Made by a program: the position numbers and the translations under genes. DNA of 60,260 nucleotides from Prevotellaceae bacterium. Its GTDB lineage: Bacteria > Bacteroidota > Bacteroidia > Bacteroidales > Bacteroidaceae. Position 1 is the first letter of the stretch. The number at the start of each line of letters is the position of its first letter. The stretch is taken from the NCBI GenBank assembly GCA_031262785.1, contig JAISHB010000063.1, positions 1 to 60,260 on the forward strand, given 5' to 3'. Shown piece after piece: positions 1 to 8,021 of the stretch. A model generated the notes under the pieces. It saw only the letters and a list, made by a program, of their open reading frames with translations, ran no database searches and had not been told where the DNA came from.

Positions 1-1209
1 CGACTGAGTCGGGCACTCGACCGTCCGCTACTGCTTTTCATCGACGAGATTGATGCCTTGGTGGGCGATTCATTGGTGAGTGTACTGCGCCAGATACGCA
101 GCGGCTACGACAAACGTCCGGCCGCTTTTCCGCAATCCATCATTCTGTGCGGGGTACGCGACGTACGCGACTATCGCATCGTGCTTTCCAATCAAGACAT
201 CATCACCGGCGGCTCGGCCTTCAACATCAAAGCCGAATCGCTCAGGCTGGGTAACTTCTCGAAGGAGGAGATTCATGAACTCTACATGCAACACACCGAA
301 GCCACCGGTCAAGTGTTCGACGAAGCCTGCTTCCCGCTGATTTGGGAGGCCACCGAAGGACAACCGTGGTTAGTCAACGCACTGGGCTATGAAGTAACCC
401 GCAAGATGGTGGAGAACCGCGACCCGTCCGTCCGCATCACTCCCGAAATGATCTATCGGGCGCAGGAAAATATCATCTACCGCCGCGATACGCATATCGA
501 CATCTTGATTGACAAGCTCCGCGAAGAGCGGGTACGCAATGTTATCGGCCCCATTCTTGCTAACGAAGACGGCGAAGCCGAAGGGTTGATGCGCGAGGAC
601 GACATCCAATATGTTGTCGACCTCGGACTGATCGTTCGTGACAAGCCGCTACGTATTGCCAATGGCATCTACAAGGAGATCATTCCCCGCGAGCTGACGT
701 GGGCACGTCAGCAGACGCTCATCCAGCAATCGGAATGGTACATGAACCCCGACAACTCCATCAACATGGAAAAGTTGCTACTCGACTTCCAACGCTTCTT
801 CCGCGAACATGCCGACTTCTGGATTGAACGTTTCGACTATCGCGAGAGCGGCCCACAGCTGCTTCTTCAAGCCTTCCTGCAACGCGTGGTCAACGGCGGC
901 GGCTACATCGACCGCGAATACGGCCTGGGACGTGGCCGCACCGACCTGCTTATCCGCAAACCACTGACCAACGGCTACGGCGGCCCGATACAATACATCG
1001 TCTTGGAACTAAAGATCAAACGCGGCGACTTGGAGAAGACCATCCAGCGCGGCTTGGAACAGACTGCCGAATATATGGATCACTGCCCGGCCGGCACCGA
1101 AGGTCACTTCATCCTCTTCAACCGCGACAAGGGCACGCCCTGGGACGACAAGATCTGGCACCGAGCAGAAACCTATAACGGACGAGAGATAATGGTCTGG
1201 GGCATGTAG
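1..1209 (+). CDS. AAA-type ATPase with C-terminal PD-(D/E)XK-like domain (5' end missing)
   Basis: The frame is open from the first base, so the gene begins outside the window. The first visible residues, PLLLFIDEIDAL, are a Walker B motif; the Walker A part is missing. A winged-helix-like ATPase C-terminus follows. Near the end are GRTDLLI and, about 20 residues later, LELKIKRG. This D...ExK spacing is the active-site signature of PD-(D/E)XK nucleases. Bacteroidales carry many such ATPase/nuclease-like proteins in variable copy number, and their role is poorly defined. The architecture suggests ATP-dependent action on nucleic acid, but no substrate can be inferred. The gene ends 72 bp before a convergent TonB receptor and shares a bidirectional hairpin with it. 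The ATPase assignment is secure; nuclease activity is inference. Confidence 0.8.
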   Translation, partial: RLSRALDRPLLLFIDEIDALVGDSLVSVLRQIRSGYDKRPAAFPQSIILCGVRDVRDYRIVLSNQDIITGGSAFNIKAESLRLGNFSKEEIHELYMQHTEATGQVFDEACFPLIWEATEGQPWLVNALGYEVTRKMVENRDPSVRITPEMIYRAQENIIYRRDTHIDILIDKLREERVRNVIGPILANEDGEAEGLMREDDIQYVVDLGLIVRDKPLRIANGIYKEIIPRELTWARQQTLIQQSEWYMNPDNSINMEKLLLDFQRFFREHADFWIERFDYRESGPQLLLQAFLQRVVNGGGYIDREYGLGRGRTDLLIRKPLTNGYGGPIQYIVLELKIKRGDLEKTIQRGLEQTAEYMDHCPAGTEGHFILFNRDKGTPWDDKIWHRAETYNGREIMVWGM

Positions 1210-1245
1210 CCTTCTAAAAGCCTACCGGACAAACATAAACCACAC

Positions 1246-1274
1246 GCCCCTGCAAGTCAAGTGCTTGCAGGGGC
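1246..1274. terminator. bidirectional hairpin between convergent genes
   Basis: GCCCCTGCAAG and its exact reverse complement CTTGCAGGGGC are separated by 7 nt. The 11-bp perfect stem sits midway between the stop codons of the convergent genes ending at 1209 and 1282, so it can serve both strands. Confidence 0.75.
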
Positions 1275-1281
1275 GCGTCGT

Positions 1282-4200
1282 TTAATTGAAGATATACCGC
1301 ACACCCACCTGAATCTTCCAGCATTCGCTGTAGTTGAGGTTGTGCGTGTAGGTCTGGGTGGGATAGCTTCCGTCGGAGTTTTTATACATCGAGAAGGTGG
1401 GCGTATTGGTGCCGGCCTTCAAGCCCTCGTACGTGAGGATTTTGCCTCCGTTGCTCTGCGACATGTTCTTGGTCACGCCCCACTCGCTGTTGAGCAGGTT
1501 GCCCACGTTGAGGATGTCGACGCTCAGCTGCAGCGTGTTCTTGCTCTTGCCGATGTTGGTGAACAAATCGTGGGCGAAGCGGAAGTCGAAACGGTGTACA
1601 AAGGGCGCACGGGCAGCGAAAGCTTCGGCATACTCGCCTTTGTGCTTCTTCAGATACGAATCCTGGTTGACAAACGTCCAGAAGGCGTCGCGGTCGGCTT
1701 CGCTGACAAAGGCCAGCTCGTCTTTGGTGCGCGGAATGTACAAGAGGTCGTTGTTCACGTTGTCCTGATTCATGTCGTTGGAATAGAGGAAGCTGTATCC
1801 GCCCGGCGAATAGCCGGTGTAGACCAAGCTGAAGTTTTCACGCATGTTCTTGATGAACGATACGCGATAGTCGAGCGAGGCCACGATGCGGTCGGGCGTC
1901 ACATATTGCGAGCGCTGCAAGCCCGAGAGGTTGGGACCGTTCACCGAAGGCACGTTGGTCCAGGCCGAGCTGGCGTCGGAGCCGGGCATGCCGCTGATCT
2001 CTTTAGATTCGGTGTGCGTGTAGGCAAACATCAGGTTGAGGTTCTTCACCGGTTCGGCATTGACGGTGATGTTGGCCGTGTAGCCCCATCCCTTGCTGGT
2101 GTTGGTCAGAAAGAAAGCCGCGGGCGCATCCAGCGTGGCGGGATTGCCGTTCTTATCAACCCCTTGATAGGTGTATTTGCTGCCTGCTCCGTAGATATAG
2201 CGGTTGTCGGGACCCTCGAAGCGGTTGGCCGTCTCCTCGTCGATGGGTTTGAACACCTTGTTGTATTGACGCACGGCGTTGATGTCTTTGGTGAACATCC
2301 CTTCTACGGTGACCGACAGCGGGAACGAGACGGGCACCTGATAATCTACCGCCAGCGAGGTCTTCCACACTTGCGGCATCTTGAAGTCTTTGTCGATGCC
2401 CACCACGCTGCTTTGCAGCGCACCTTCGTCGGGCGAAATGGTGCGGGGGAAGTCCAAGGCGTCGATCATCTGGTTGACGTCGGTGATATACTTGCCGCCT
2501 ACCACTAATTTGTTCAAGAGTTTTTCATTATCTTCGGATACCGAGCCGACGCCGTTTTTATAGGTGGTGTTGATGTTCTTCGAGAGGAATTGCACCATGC
2601 CCGAATTGGTGGGCATGTTGGTAAAGAACACCAAGGGGATGCGTCCGGTGAAGAAGCCCGAGCCTCCGCGCACCTTCAGGGTCTTGTCTTTCTTGACGTC
2701 CCAGGTAAAGCCCACGCGCGGCGAGAACTGGAAACGGCTGCTGGGCCACTGGCTGGTGTCGAAACGGTAGCCGCCGTAGTTGAGTTGGTTGTAGGTGGCG
2801 TTGTTACGCATCAGGTTGTCGAAGAAGAAGAGGTTGTCTACGCGCAAACCGGCCGTGAGTTTGAAGTTGTCCAAGAGGTTCCATTCGTCTTGCACGTAGA
2901 TGCCCAGCTGGCCGAACTTCACTTCGGCCGTGGGCGTGGTGTCGCCGTTGTAGCCGTAGGTGAGGGCAAAGGCTTCGGGTGCTCTGCCGTTTTTGAAGTC
3001 GTCGAAGCTGCTGAAACGATAGTAACCTGTTCCGTTGCGCATGTAGGAGTTGTTGGCTACCTGGTGCTCGAAGCTCACGCCGGCGGTGAGTTTGTGGTCG
3101 CCCAGGTAGTAGGTGAAGTTGTCGACTAAGGTCAAGACCGTGTTCTCCACCTTATTATTATAGGTGAACAGTTCGTAGCCTGCCGACATGTAGGGTTCGA
3201 GGATTTGCTTGCCGTTCTCATCTTTACCGGCCATGATGTCGATGAAGGGGAAGGGACTGGAGTTGGTGCCGCGTTCGTCGACCATCGAGCTGTAGGTGAA
3301 GAGGAACTGGTTAGAGATGTTTTGCGAGAAGCGGCTGTTCACCTCGGCGGTAACGGAGTTAACCACGTTGTCCATCGAATAGCACGAGTTGGCAAATGAC
3401 ATGGAGTATTTCGAGATGCGGTCCATACCGTTCAGGCGGTATCCGGTATCCGAAGAGTTGCCGTTGGGGGCGTTCCACGTGCTGTTCTTGGTGTGGTTGT
3501 AGCGCACGCTCAGTTTGTGGTAGGAGTTGATGTTCCAGTCGATGCGTCCCAACAGTTTGACGTTGCTGATGTCGGCCGGGAAGCTGGTGGACGAACCGGT
3601 GTCGTAGCCATACTGCTCTTTGAGGATACGCGAGAACTCGTCCAGGTCGCTCTGCTTGGCGCGCGAGATGGTGGAGTTGTTGGTTACGCCGTCTTCCGAG
3701 GCGCGCCAGGTCACCACTTGCTTGGGTGTTTTCTCATACTCGGCACTGGCAAAGAAGAAGAGTTTATTCTTGATGATGGGACCTCCCAGGGTGGCGCCAT
3801 ATACGGTTTTCGATTCGGCGTTGCGTTTGCCGAAGTCGGTATCGCCAATTTTGTTGCCGCGCAGTACCTCATTATTATAATAGGTGTAGGCGGTTCCTTT
3901 GAAGGTGTTGGTTCCCGACTTGGTGATGGCATTGATGCCGCCGCCCACGAAGTTGTTCTGCCGCACGTCGTAGGGAGCGATCACCACTTGTACCTCTTCG
4001 ATGGCATCGAGCGAAATGGGATTGCCGCCACCGGGAAGGTCGGACGACAAACCGAAGTTGTTGTTCAGGTTGGCTCCGTCGATGGTGAAGGAGTTGGAAC
4101 GTCCGTCGCGCCCGGCAAAGGTGTTGCCCGAAGCGTAGGGAGACAAACGCGTGAAGTCGCTCAAGCTGCGGTTGATACTGGGAAGCATCGTGAGCTGTTC

Positions 4201-4617
4201 GGGCGAGATATTGGTGGTGGCACCTGTCTTCTCGGCGCTGAACTTCGACTTGCTGGCCGTAACGATGACCTCTTGGAGCAACTCATCCGATTGCTTCAAG
4301 GCAACATCCAACGCATAGGTCTCTCCCAACTGCAGTTTGATGTCGGTGTAGACCGCCGACTGATAACCGATGTAGGAAATGGTCACCTTGTAGGGTCCGC
4401 CGCTGCGCATTCCTTGCAAGGAGAAACGTCCGTCGACGTTTGTTACTGTACCATAACTGGTACCCGAGGGTTCATGTAAGGCAATGACACTTGCTCCGAT
4501 GGCCGATTCTCCTTCTGTGGTAACCCGGCCGCTCATGCCGGCGGTGGTTATCTGTGCATACGCCAAGCCACAGGAGAGCAGACAGAGCATCACAACGAAA
4601 TAAGTTCTCTTCATCAT
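1282..4617 (-). CDS. TonB-dependent outer-membrane receptor, Oar-like
   Basis: About 1,111 residues. It begins with a Sec signal peptide (MMKRTYFVVMLCLLSCGLAYA). A carboxypeptidase-regulatory/CNA-B-like domain follows (about residues 30-115, with GRVTTEG and FSLQGMRSGGPYKVTISYIGY), then a plug domain containing SFTIDGANLNNNFG and AIEEVQVVIAPYDVRQ. The rest is a long beta-barrel ending VRYIFN with a terminal aromatic-rich strand. This matches the Oar-type TonB receptors common in Bacteroidetes. The open frame extends 31 codons further upstream, but those codons cross the probable -7 element at 4669-4676, so the start is placed at 4617 (4614 is equally possible). It is transcribed singly, divergent from the gene at 4770. 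The substrate is unknown and no SusD partner is adjacent. Confidence 0.9.
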   Translation of the reverse strand: MMKRTYFVVMLCLLSCGLAYAQITTAGMSGRVTTEGESAIGASVIALHEPSGTSYGTVTNVDGRFSLQGMRSGGPYKVTISYIGYQSAVYTDIKLQLGETYALDVALKQSDELLQEVIVTASKSKFSAEKTGATTNISPEQLTMLPSINRSLSDFTRLSPYASGNTFAGRDGRSNSFTIDGANLNNNFGLSSDLPGGGNPISLDAIEEVQVVIAPYDVRQNNFVGGGINAITKSGTNTFKGTAYTYYNNEVLRGNKIGDTDFGKRNAESKTVYGATLGGPIIKNKLFFFASAEYEKTPKQVVTWRASEDGVTNNSTISRAKQSDLDEFSRILKEQYGYDTGSSTSFPADISNVKLLGRIDWNINSYHKLSVRYNHTKNSTWNAPNGNSSDTGYRLNGMDRISKYSMSFANSCYSMDNVVNSVTAEVNSRFSQNISNQFLFTYSSMVDERGTNSSPFPFIDIMAGKDENGKQILEPYMSAGYELFTYNNKVENTVLTLVDNFTYYLGDHKLTAGVSFEHQVANNSYMRNGTGYYRFSSFDDFKNGRAPEAFALTYGYNGDTTPTAEVKFGQLGIYVQDEWNLLDNFKLTAGLRVDNLFFFDNLMRNNATYNQLNYGGYRFDTSQWPSSRFQFSPRVGFTWDVKKDKTLKVRGGSGFFTGRIPLVFFTNMPTNSGMVQFLSKNINTTYKNGVGSVSEDNEKLLNKLVVGGKYITDVNQMIDALDFPRTISPDEGALQSSVVGIDKDFKMPQVWKTSLAVDYQVPVSFPLSVTVEGMFTKDINAVRQYNKVFKPIDEETANRFEGPDNRYIYGAGSKYTYQGVDKNGNPATLDAPAAFFLTNTSKGWGYTANITVNAEPVKNLNLMFAYTHTESKEISGMPGSDASSAWTNVPSVNGPNLSGLQRSQYVTPDRIVASLDYRVSFIKNMRENFSLVYTGYSPGGYSFLYSNDMNQDNVNNDLLYIPRTKDELAFVSEADRDAFWTFVNQDSYLKKHKGEYAEAFAARAPFVHRFDFRFAHDLFTNIGKSKNTLQLSVDILNVGNLLNSEWGVTKNMSQSNGGKILTYEGLKAGTNTPTFSMYKNSDGSYPTQTYTHNLNYSECWKIQVGVRYIFN

Positions 4618-4668
4618 AGTTTTTAATAAAATCAGTAAATAAGTGTTGCTTAAAGCATTAAAACGCTG

Positions 4669-4676
4669 CAAAAGTA
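4669..4676 (-). promoter_or_regulatory. -7 box of the Oar-like receptor gene
   Basis: On the minus strand this reads TACTTTTG, a perfect match to the Bacteroidetes -7 consensus TAnnTTTG, 51 nt upstream of the chosen ATG. No convincing -33 TTG is present. Confidence 0.6.
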
Positions 4677-4742
4677 TAAAAAAAGGTTCAGCGATATTTG
4701 TATATTGCATGAATTTTATGTGCAGATTCTATTTCATTGTCG

Positions 4743-4750
4743 TACTTTTG
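4743..4750 (+). promoter_or_regulatory. -7 box of the coiled-coil protein gene
   Basis: TACTTTTG matches TAnnTTTG and lies 19 nt before the ATG at 4770. Together with 4669-4676 it forms a divergent promoter pair about 65 bp apart. Confidence 0.6.
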
Positions 4751-4769
4751 CCACTCGATACGGATTTAT

Positions 4770-5642
4770 ATGAAAAAGAATACTCCCCTACTTGTTACAG
4801 GCATCCTCCTGTTGGCGGCACTCATCGGTGTAACCCTGCTACTTATCTCGGAGAAAAAAACCAACCGCGAGTTGGTCACCGGCTTCGAGTTGGAGAAAGA
4901 AGATCTGGAGAACGAATATACGCGCTTTGCACAGCAATACGATGAATTGCAGCTGACGGTCTCGAACGATTCGCTGGCTACGCTGCTTGAGCAGGAGCAG
5001 CAAAAGACCCAACGACTGCTGGAAGAGCTTCGTCGGGTAAAGAGTTCGAATGCCACCGAGATTCGCCGGCTTAAAAAAGAGCTGGCCACCCTGCGCAGCG
5101 TGATGATTGGCTACATCAACCAGATAGATTCGCTCAACCGGCTGACGGCGCATCAAAAAACCGTCATCGAACAGGTCACCCGTAAGTACAACGCCGCCTC
5201 GCGCCAAATCAGCAACTTGGCCGAAGAGAAGAAGAACCTCAACGAGAAGGTGACACTGGCCGCCCAATTAGATGCGAGCAACATACAGGTGCAACCGGTC
5301 AACAAGCGCGATAAGACCGCCAAGAAGGTGAAAGATGTAGTCCGGTTCCGCATCTCGTTCACCATTGTGAAAAACATTACAGCCCAGGCCGGCGAGCGCA
5401 CGCTCTACGTCCGCATCACCAAGCCCGACAACGATGTCCTGACCAAAGACGCCTCCGCCACGTTCGACTACGAGAACCGGAAACTCCCCTACTCCATCAA
5501 GAAGTATATAGAATACACCGGCGAAGAGCAACCCGTCACCGTCTATTGGACAGTGGAAGAATTTCTCTACGCCGGTGCGTATCGGGTGGATGTCTTTGCC
5601 GAAGGAACCCTGATTGGTTCCCACTCCTTCACGCTGGAGTAG
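4770..5642 (+). CDS. membrane-anchored coiled-coil protein, unknown function
   Basis: 290 residues from the ATG at 4770, which lies just after a perfect -7 box; the frame is open 11 codons earlier, but those precede or overlap the promoter. One N-terminal membrane segment (LLVTGILLLAALIGVTLLLI, about residues 6-25) is followed by about 150 residues rich in K, E, L and R with heptad character (roughly 30-165), consistent with a long coiled coil. After a short basic linker (NKRDKTAKKVKD) there is a C-terminal beta-rich domain (about 190-290) with the look of a small sandwich (FRISFTIVKNITAQAGERTL, VTVYWTVEEF). The family has no function I can name. The shape suggests a periplasmic spacer or scaffold anchored in the inner membrane. 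It ends 9 bp from a convergent stop codon with no room for a terminator. Confidence 0.8.
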   Translation: MKKNTPLLVTGILLLAALIGVTLLLISEKKTNRELVTGFELEKEDLENEYTRFAQQYDELQLTVSNDSLATLLEQEQQKTQRLLEELRRVKSSNATEIRRLKKELATLRSVMIGYINQIDSLNRLTAHQKTVIEQVTRKYNAASRQISNLAEEKKNLNEKVTLAAQLDASNIQVQPVNKRDKTAKKVKDVVRFRISFTIVKNITAQAGERTLYVRITKPDNDVLTKDASATFDYENRKLPYSIKKYIEYTGEEQPVTVYWTVEEFLYAGAYRVDVFAEGTLIGSHSFTLE

Positions 5643-5651
5643 GCCGCGGGC

Positions 5652-7427
5652 TTATGCGTAAATATCGCTTCGCTGAATGTAGGCGATGACGTCCCCTTTG
5701 CTCACCACCGTTCCCTGCGGGGCACAAATTTCCACCACACGGCCGGTGAAGCCGGTATAAATCTTCTCATATTCGCCCCACGGGGTGGAGAGGTAGCAGA
5801 ACACCTGATCGTGTTGCAACTTGGCGCCGACAAACGGAGCCACCGACGGCCCTTCGACCGACACTTCCCACAACACTTGTCCGTTGGCCGGAGCCACAAT
5901 GGGGTCGGCCTTGGCACGTTTAAGCTTCTTAATCTCCTCTTCGGAATAGCCGTTTTTGGCCATCGCCGCATCTTTGGCGCGTTGCAACTCGCTCTCGAAG
6001 CGTTCTTTGGCCACGCCCGACTTGTAGTCGCGGTATTGGCGGTCGTGCATGGCCAGCTCGAAGAGTTCTTCGTCGTCCGCGCCCGGTTCCCAGCCGTTTT
6101 CGGCCATCTCTTTGCGGTAGTCGGCCAGTGCATCGGGGTAGTTGAGTTGCGGATCGGTGTCGACAAAGGTATACCCTTTTTCTTTGGCCAACGCCACAAT
6201 TTCGGGAGCCAACTCCCCGGGCAGACGGCCGCTTTTTCCCAGAATCATGTCCCACGTGTGGTTGTCGATCATGGTCCAGCGTTCTTCGCCTTTGACCTGT
6301 TGCATCAGGTTCATCAGCGCCACGTTTTTCACATATTGGCTGAAGGGAGTAACCAAGGGCGGATAACCCAGCTTGGGCCACACATATTCCACTTCGTCGA
6401 AAAGCATAATTACCAGGTCGTCCAAGCTCAGCTCGGGTTGGTTTTTGCCGCGCAAGATCAGGTTGATGCCGGCATGCACCCCTTTGAGGTCGGCCATCAT
6501 CGAACCCATCATGCCGCCGGGCAATCCGCATTTAAGCAGCAGCGACGAAGCATGTTTGTTGGTGGGATCAATGAAATAGCCCAAGAAGTCGTCGATGAAC
6601 TCTTGCGTGAGGGCGCGGGTTTGCATGTAGGCCTTCATGTTGATGTCGGGCACCCGGAAACCGGCATCGCGCAGCATGGCCTGCACCGAAATCACATCGG
6701 GATGCACCTTGCCCCACGAGAGCGGTTCCATGGCCACGTCGATAATGTCGGCACCGTTTTCGCACACCTCGAGGATGCTGGCCATCGAAAGCCCCGGGCC
6801 GCTGTGTCCGTGATATTGAATAATCACTTCGGGATGACGCTCCTTGATGGCCTTGACCAATCGTCCCAAGGTGGCCGGACGGCCAATGCCCGCCATATCT
6901 TTCAAACAGATTTCGGGCGCGCCGGCTTCGATCAGACGGTCGGCCACACGGGTGTAATACTCCACCGTGTGCACCGGCGAGGAGGTGATGCAAAGCGCAG
7001 CCTGGGGAATCATGCCCGCCTCCAGGGCATAGCCAATGGAAGGAAGAATGTTGCGCGTGTCGTTTAGTCCGCAGAAGATGCGGGTGATGTCCACCCCTTG
7101 TGCGTGTTTTACTTGGTACATCAGCCGGCGCACATCGGAGGGCACCGGATACATGCGCAAGCCGTTGAGTGCACGGTCGAGCATGTGTGTTTGAATGCCC
7201 GCCTCCCGGAAGGGTTTGGTAAACGCCCGCACGGCGTGGTTCGGATTCTCGCCGTACAGGAGGTTGACCTGTTCAAAGGCGCCGCCATTGGTTTCGACTC
7301 GTGCAAAGCAGCCCATTTCCACAATCAGCGGCGCGATGCGTTGCAGCTGATCGATACGCGGTTGATACTTGCCCGAGGATTGCCACATGTCGCGATACAC
7401 CAGGCTGAACTTGATCTCTTTCTTCAT
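5652..7427 (-). CDS. pyruvate/oxaloacetate carboxyltransferase with C-terminal biotinyl-like domain
   Basis: 591 residues from the ATG at 7427. The N-terminal two thirds is a DRE-TIM carboxyltransferase barrel of the OadA/PycB type: LVYRDMWQSSGKYQPRI is the RDxxQS motif, CLKDMAGIG carries the carbamylated lysine, and IQYHGHSGPG holds the metal-binding histidines. A conserved carboxylase domain follows, then about 80 residues with a biotinyl/lipoyl-like hammerhead fold (VAPANGQVLW to GDVIAYIQR). The usual biotin motif (A/V)MKM is absent: STPWG (about residues 547-551) occupies its place, so this chain probably does not carry biotin in the standard way. The family's role is transcarboxylation between oxaloacetate/pyruvate and biotin in decarboxylase or pyruvate carboxylase complexes. 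No other subunit is next to it. It is transcribed singly, with a tandem array 70 bp upstream of its -7 box. Confidence 0.85.
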   Translation of the reverse strand: MKKEIKFSLVYRDMWQSSGKYQPRIDQLQRIAPLIVEMGCFARVETNGGAFEQVNLLYGENPNHAVRAFTKPFREAGIQTHMLDRALNGLRMYPVPSDVRRLMYQVKHAQGVDITRIFCGLNDTRNILPSIGYALEAGMIPQAALCITSSPVHTVEYYTRVADRLIEAGAPEICLKDMAGIGRPATLGRLVKAIKERHPEVIIQYHGHSGPGLSMASILEVCENGADIIDVAMEPLSWGKVHPDVISVQAMLRDAGFRVPDINMKAYMQTRALTQEFIDDFLGYFIDPTNKHASSLLLKCGLPGGMMGSMMADLKGVHAGINLILRGKNQPELSLDDLVIMLFDEVEYVWPKLGYPPLVTPFSQYVKNVALMNLMQQVKGEERWTMIDNHTWDMILGKSGRLPGELAPEIVALAKEKGYTFVDTDPQLNYPDALADYRKEMAENGWEPGADDEELFELAMHDRQYRDYKSGVAKERFESELQRAKDAAMAKNGYSEEEIKKLKRAKADPIVAPANGQVLWEVSVEGPSVAPFVGAKLQHDQVFCYLSTPWGEYEKIYTGFTGRVVEICAPQGTVVSKGDVIAYIQRSDIYA

Positions 7428-7496
7428 AATTTCGCTACTGTTTAAGGGGTTTTCTTTTAATGGTTTTATAGATTTATTTAGATTAGAATACCGATG

Positions 7497-7504
7497 CAAA
7501 GATA
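7497..7504 (-). promoter_or_regulatory. -7 box of the carboxyltransferase gene
   Basis: The minus strand reads TATCTTTG, a perfect TAnnTTTG, 69 nt upstream of the ATG at 7427. It argues against the longer open frame starting at 7499. Confidence 0.65.
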
Positions 7505-7575
7505 GAAGTATTCTATTGAAAGAAATCCATATTCCTTCAATTTTTATACAGTTCGCGAGAAAGAAAAAAAGAGCT

Positions 7576-7921
7576 CTCCCGCGGGAAATGGGTTCGTTCC
7601 AAAATAAAACACGCTCCTCCCGCGGGAAATGGGTTCATCTCAAAAAGAAAGTACTCTCCTCCCGCGGGAAATGTGTTCGTCTGAAAATAAAACGTCCTCC
7701 TCCCGGGGGAAATGGGTTCGTCTCAAAAAGAAAGTGCTCTCCTCCCGCAGGAGAAGGGTTCGTTCCAAAATAAAACGTCCTCCTCCCGGGGGAGAAGGGT
7801 TCATCTCAAAAAGAAAGTGCTCTCCTCCCGCGGGAGAAGGGTTCGTTCCAAAATAAAGCATCCTCCTCCCGGGGGAGAAGGGTTCATCTCAAAAAGGAAG
7901 TAATCTCCTCCCGCGGGAGAA
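7576..7921. repeat. palindromic tandem array, nine copies, alternating 41/42-bp spacing
   Basis: Copies of CTCCCGCGGGA or a one- or two-base variant begin at 7576, 7617, 7659, 7700, 7742, 7783, 7825, 7866 and 7908. The spacings alternate 41, 42, 41, 42, 41, 42, 41, 42. Two linker types alternate (one with CCAAAATAAAAC, one with CTCAAAAAGAAAG), so the true period is an 83-bp dimer. The core TCCCGCGGGA is a 10-bp perfect palindrome. The array fills the gap between the carboxyltransferase promoter and the hairpin at 7957; both strands stay open for long stretches, but these frames are repeat artefacts. Confidence 0.95.
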
Positions 7922-7956
7922 GAGTGTTTTCTTCACGGTTGAACAGATTAGAGCGA

Positions 7957-7989
7957 AAAGACCGGTCTGCATCACACAGACCGGTCTTT
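7957..7989 (-). terminator. terminator of the TonB receptor/beta-helix lipoprotein operon
   Basis: AAAGACCGGTCTG and CAGACCGGTCTTT form a perfect 13-bp stem with a 7-nt loop. On the minus strand it is followed by a further T (TCTTTTC), 32 bp after the stop at 8022. Confidence 0.85.
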
Positions 7990-8021
7990 CAATCAGGAGT
8001 GATTCACCTTTAAAAATCGCA

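Noticed and set aside
1261-2508. A 415-codon plus-strand frame opposite the Oar-like receptor
   Set aside because: It is the complement of a well-supported gene with signal peptide and barrel; GC-rich genes often leave long open antisense frames. The same applies to other large antisense frames in the window.
7369-7903. Several repeat-rich open frames on both strands through the palindromic array
   Set aside because: They follow from the repeat lacking stop codons; they have no promoter, no homology and read the same bases in several frames.
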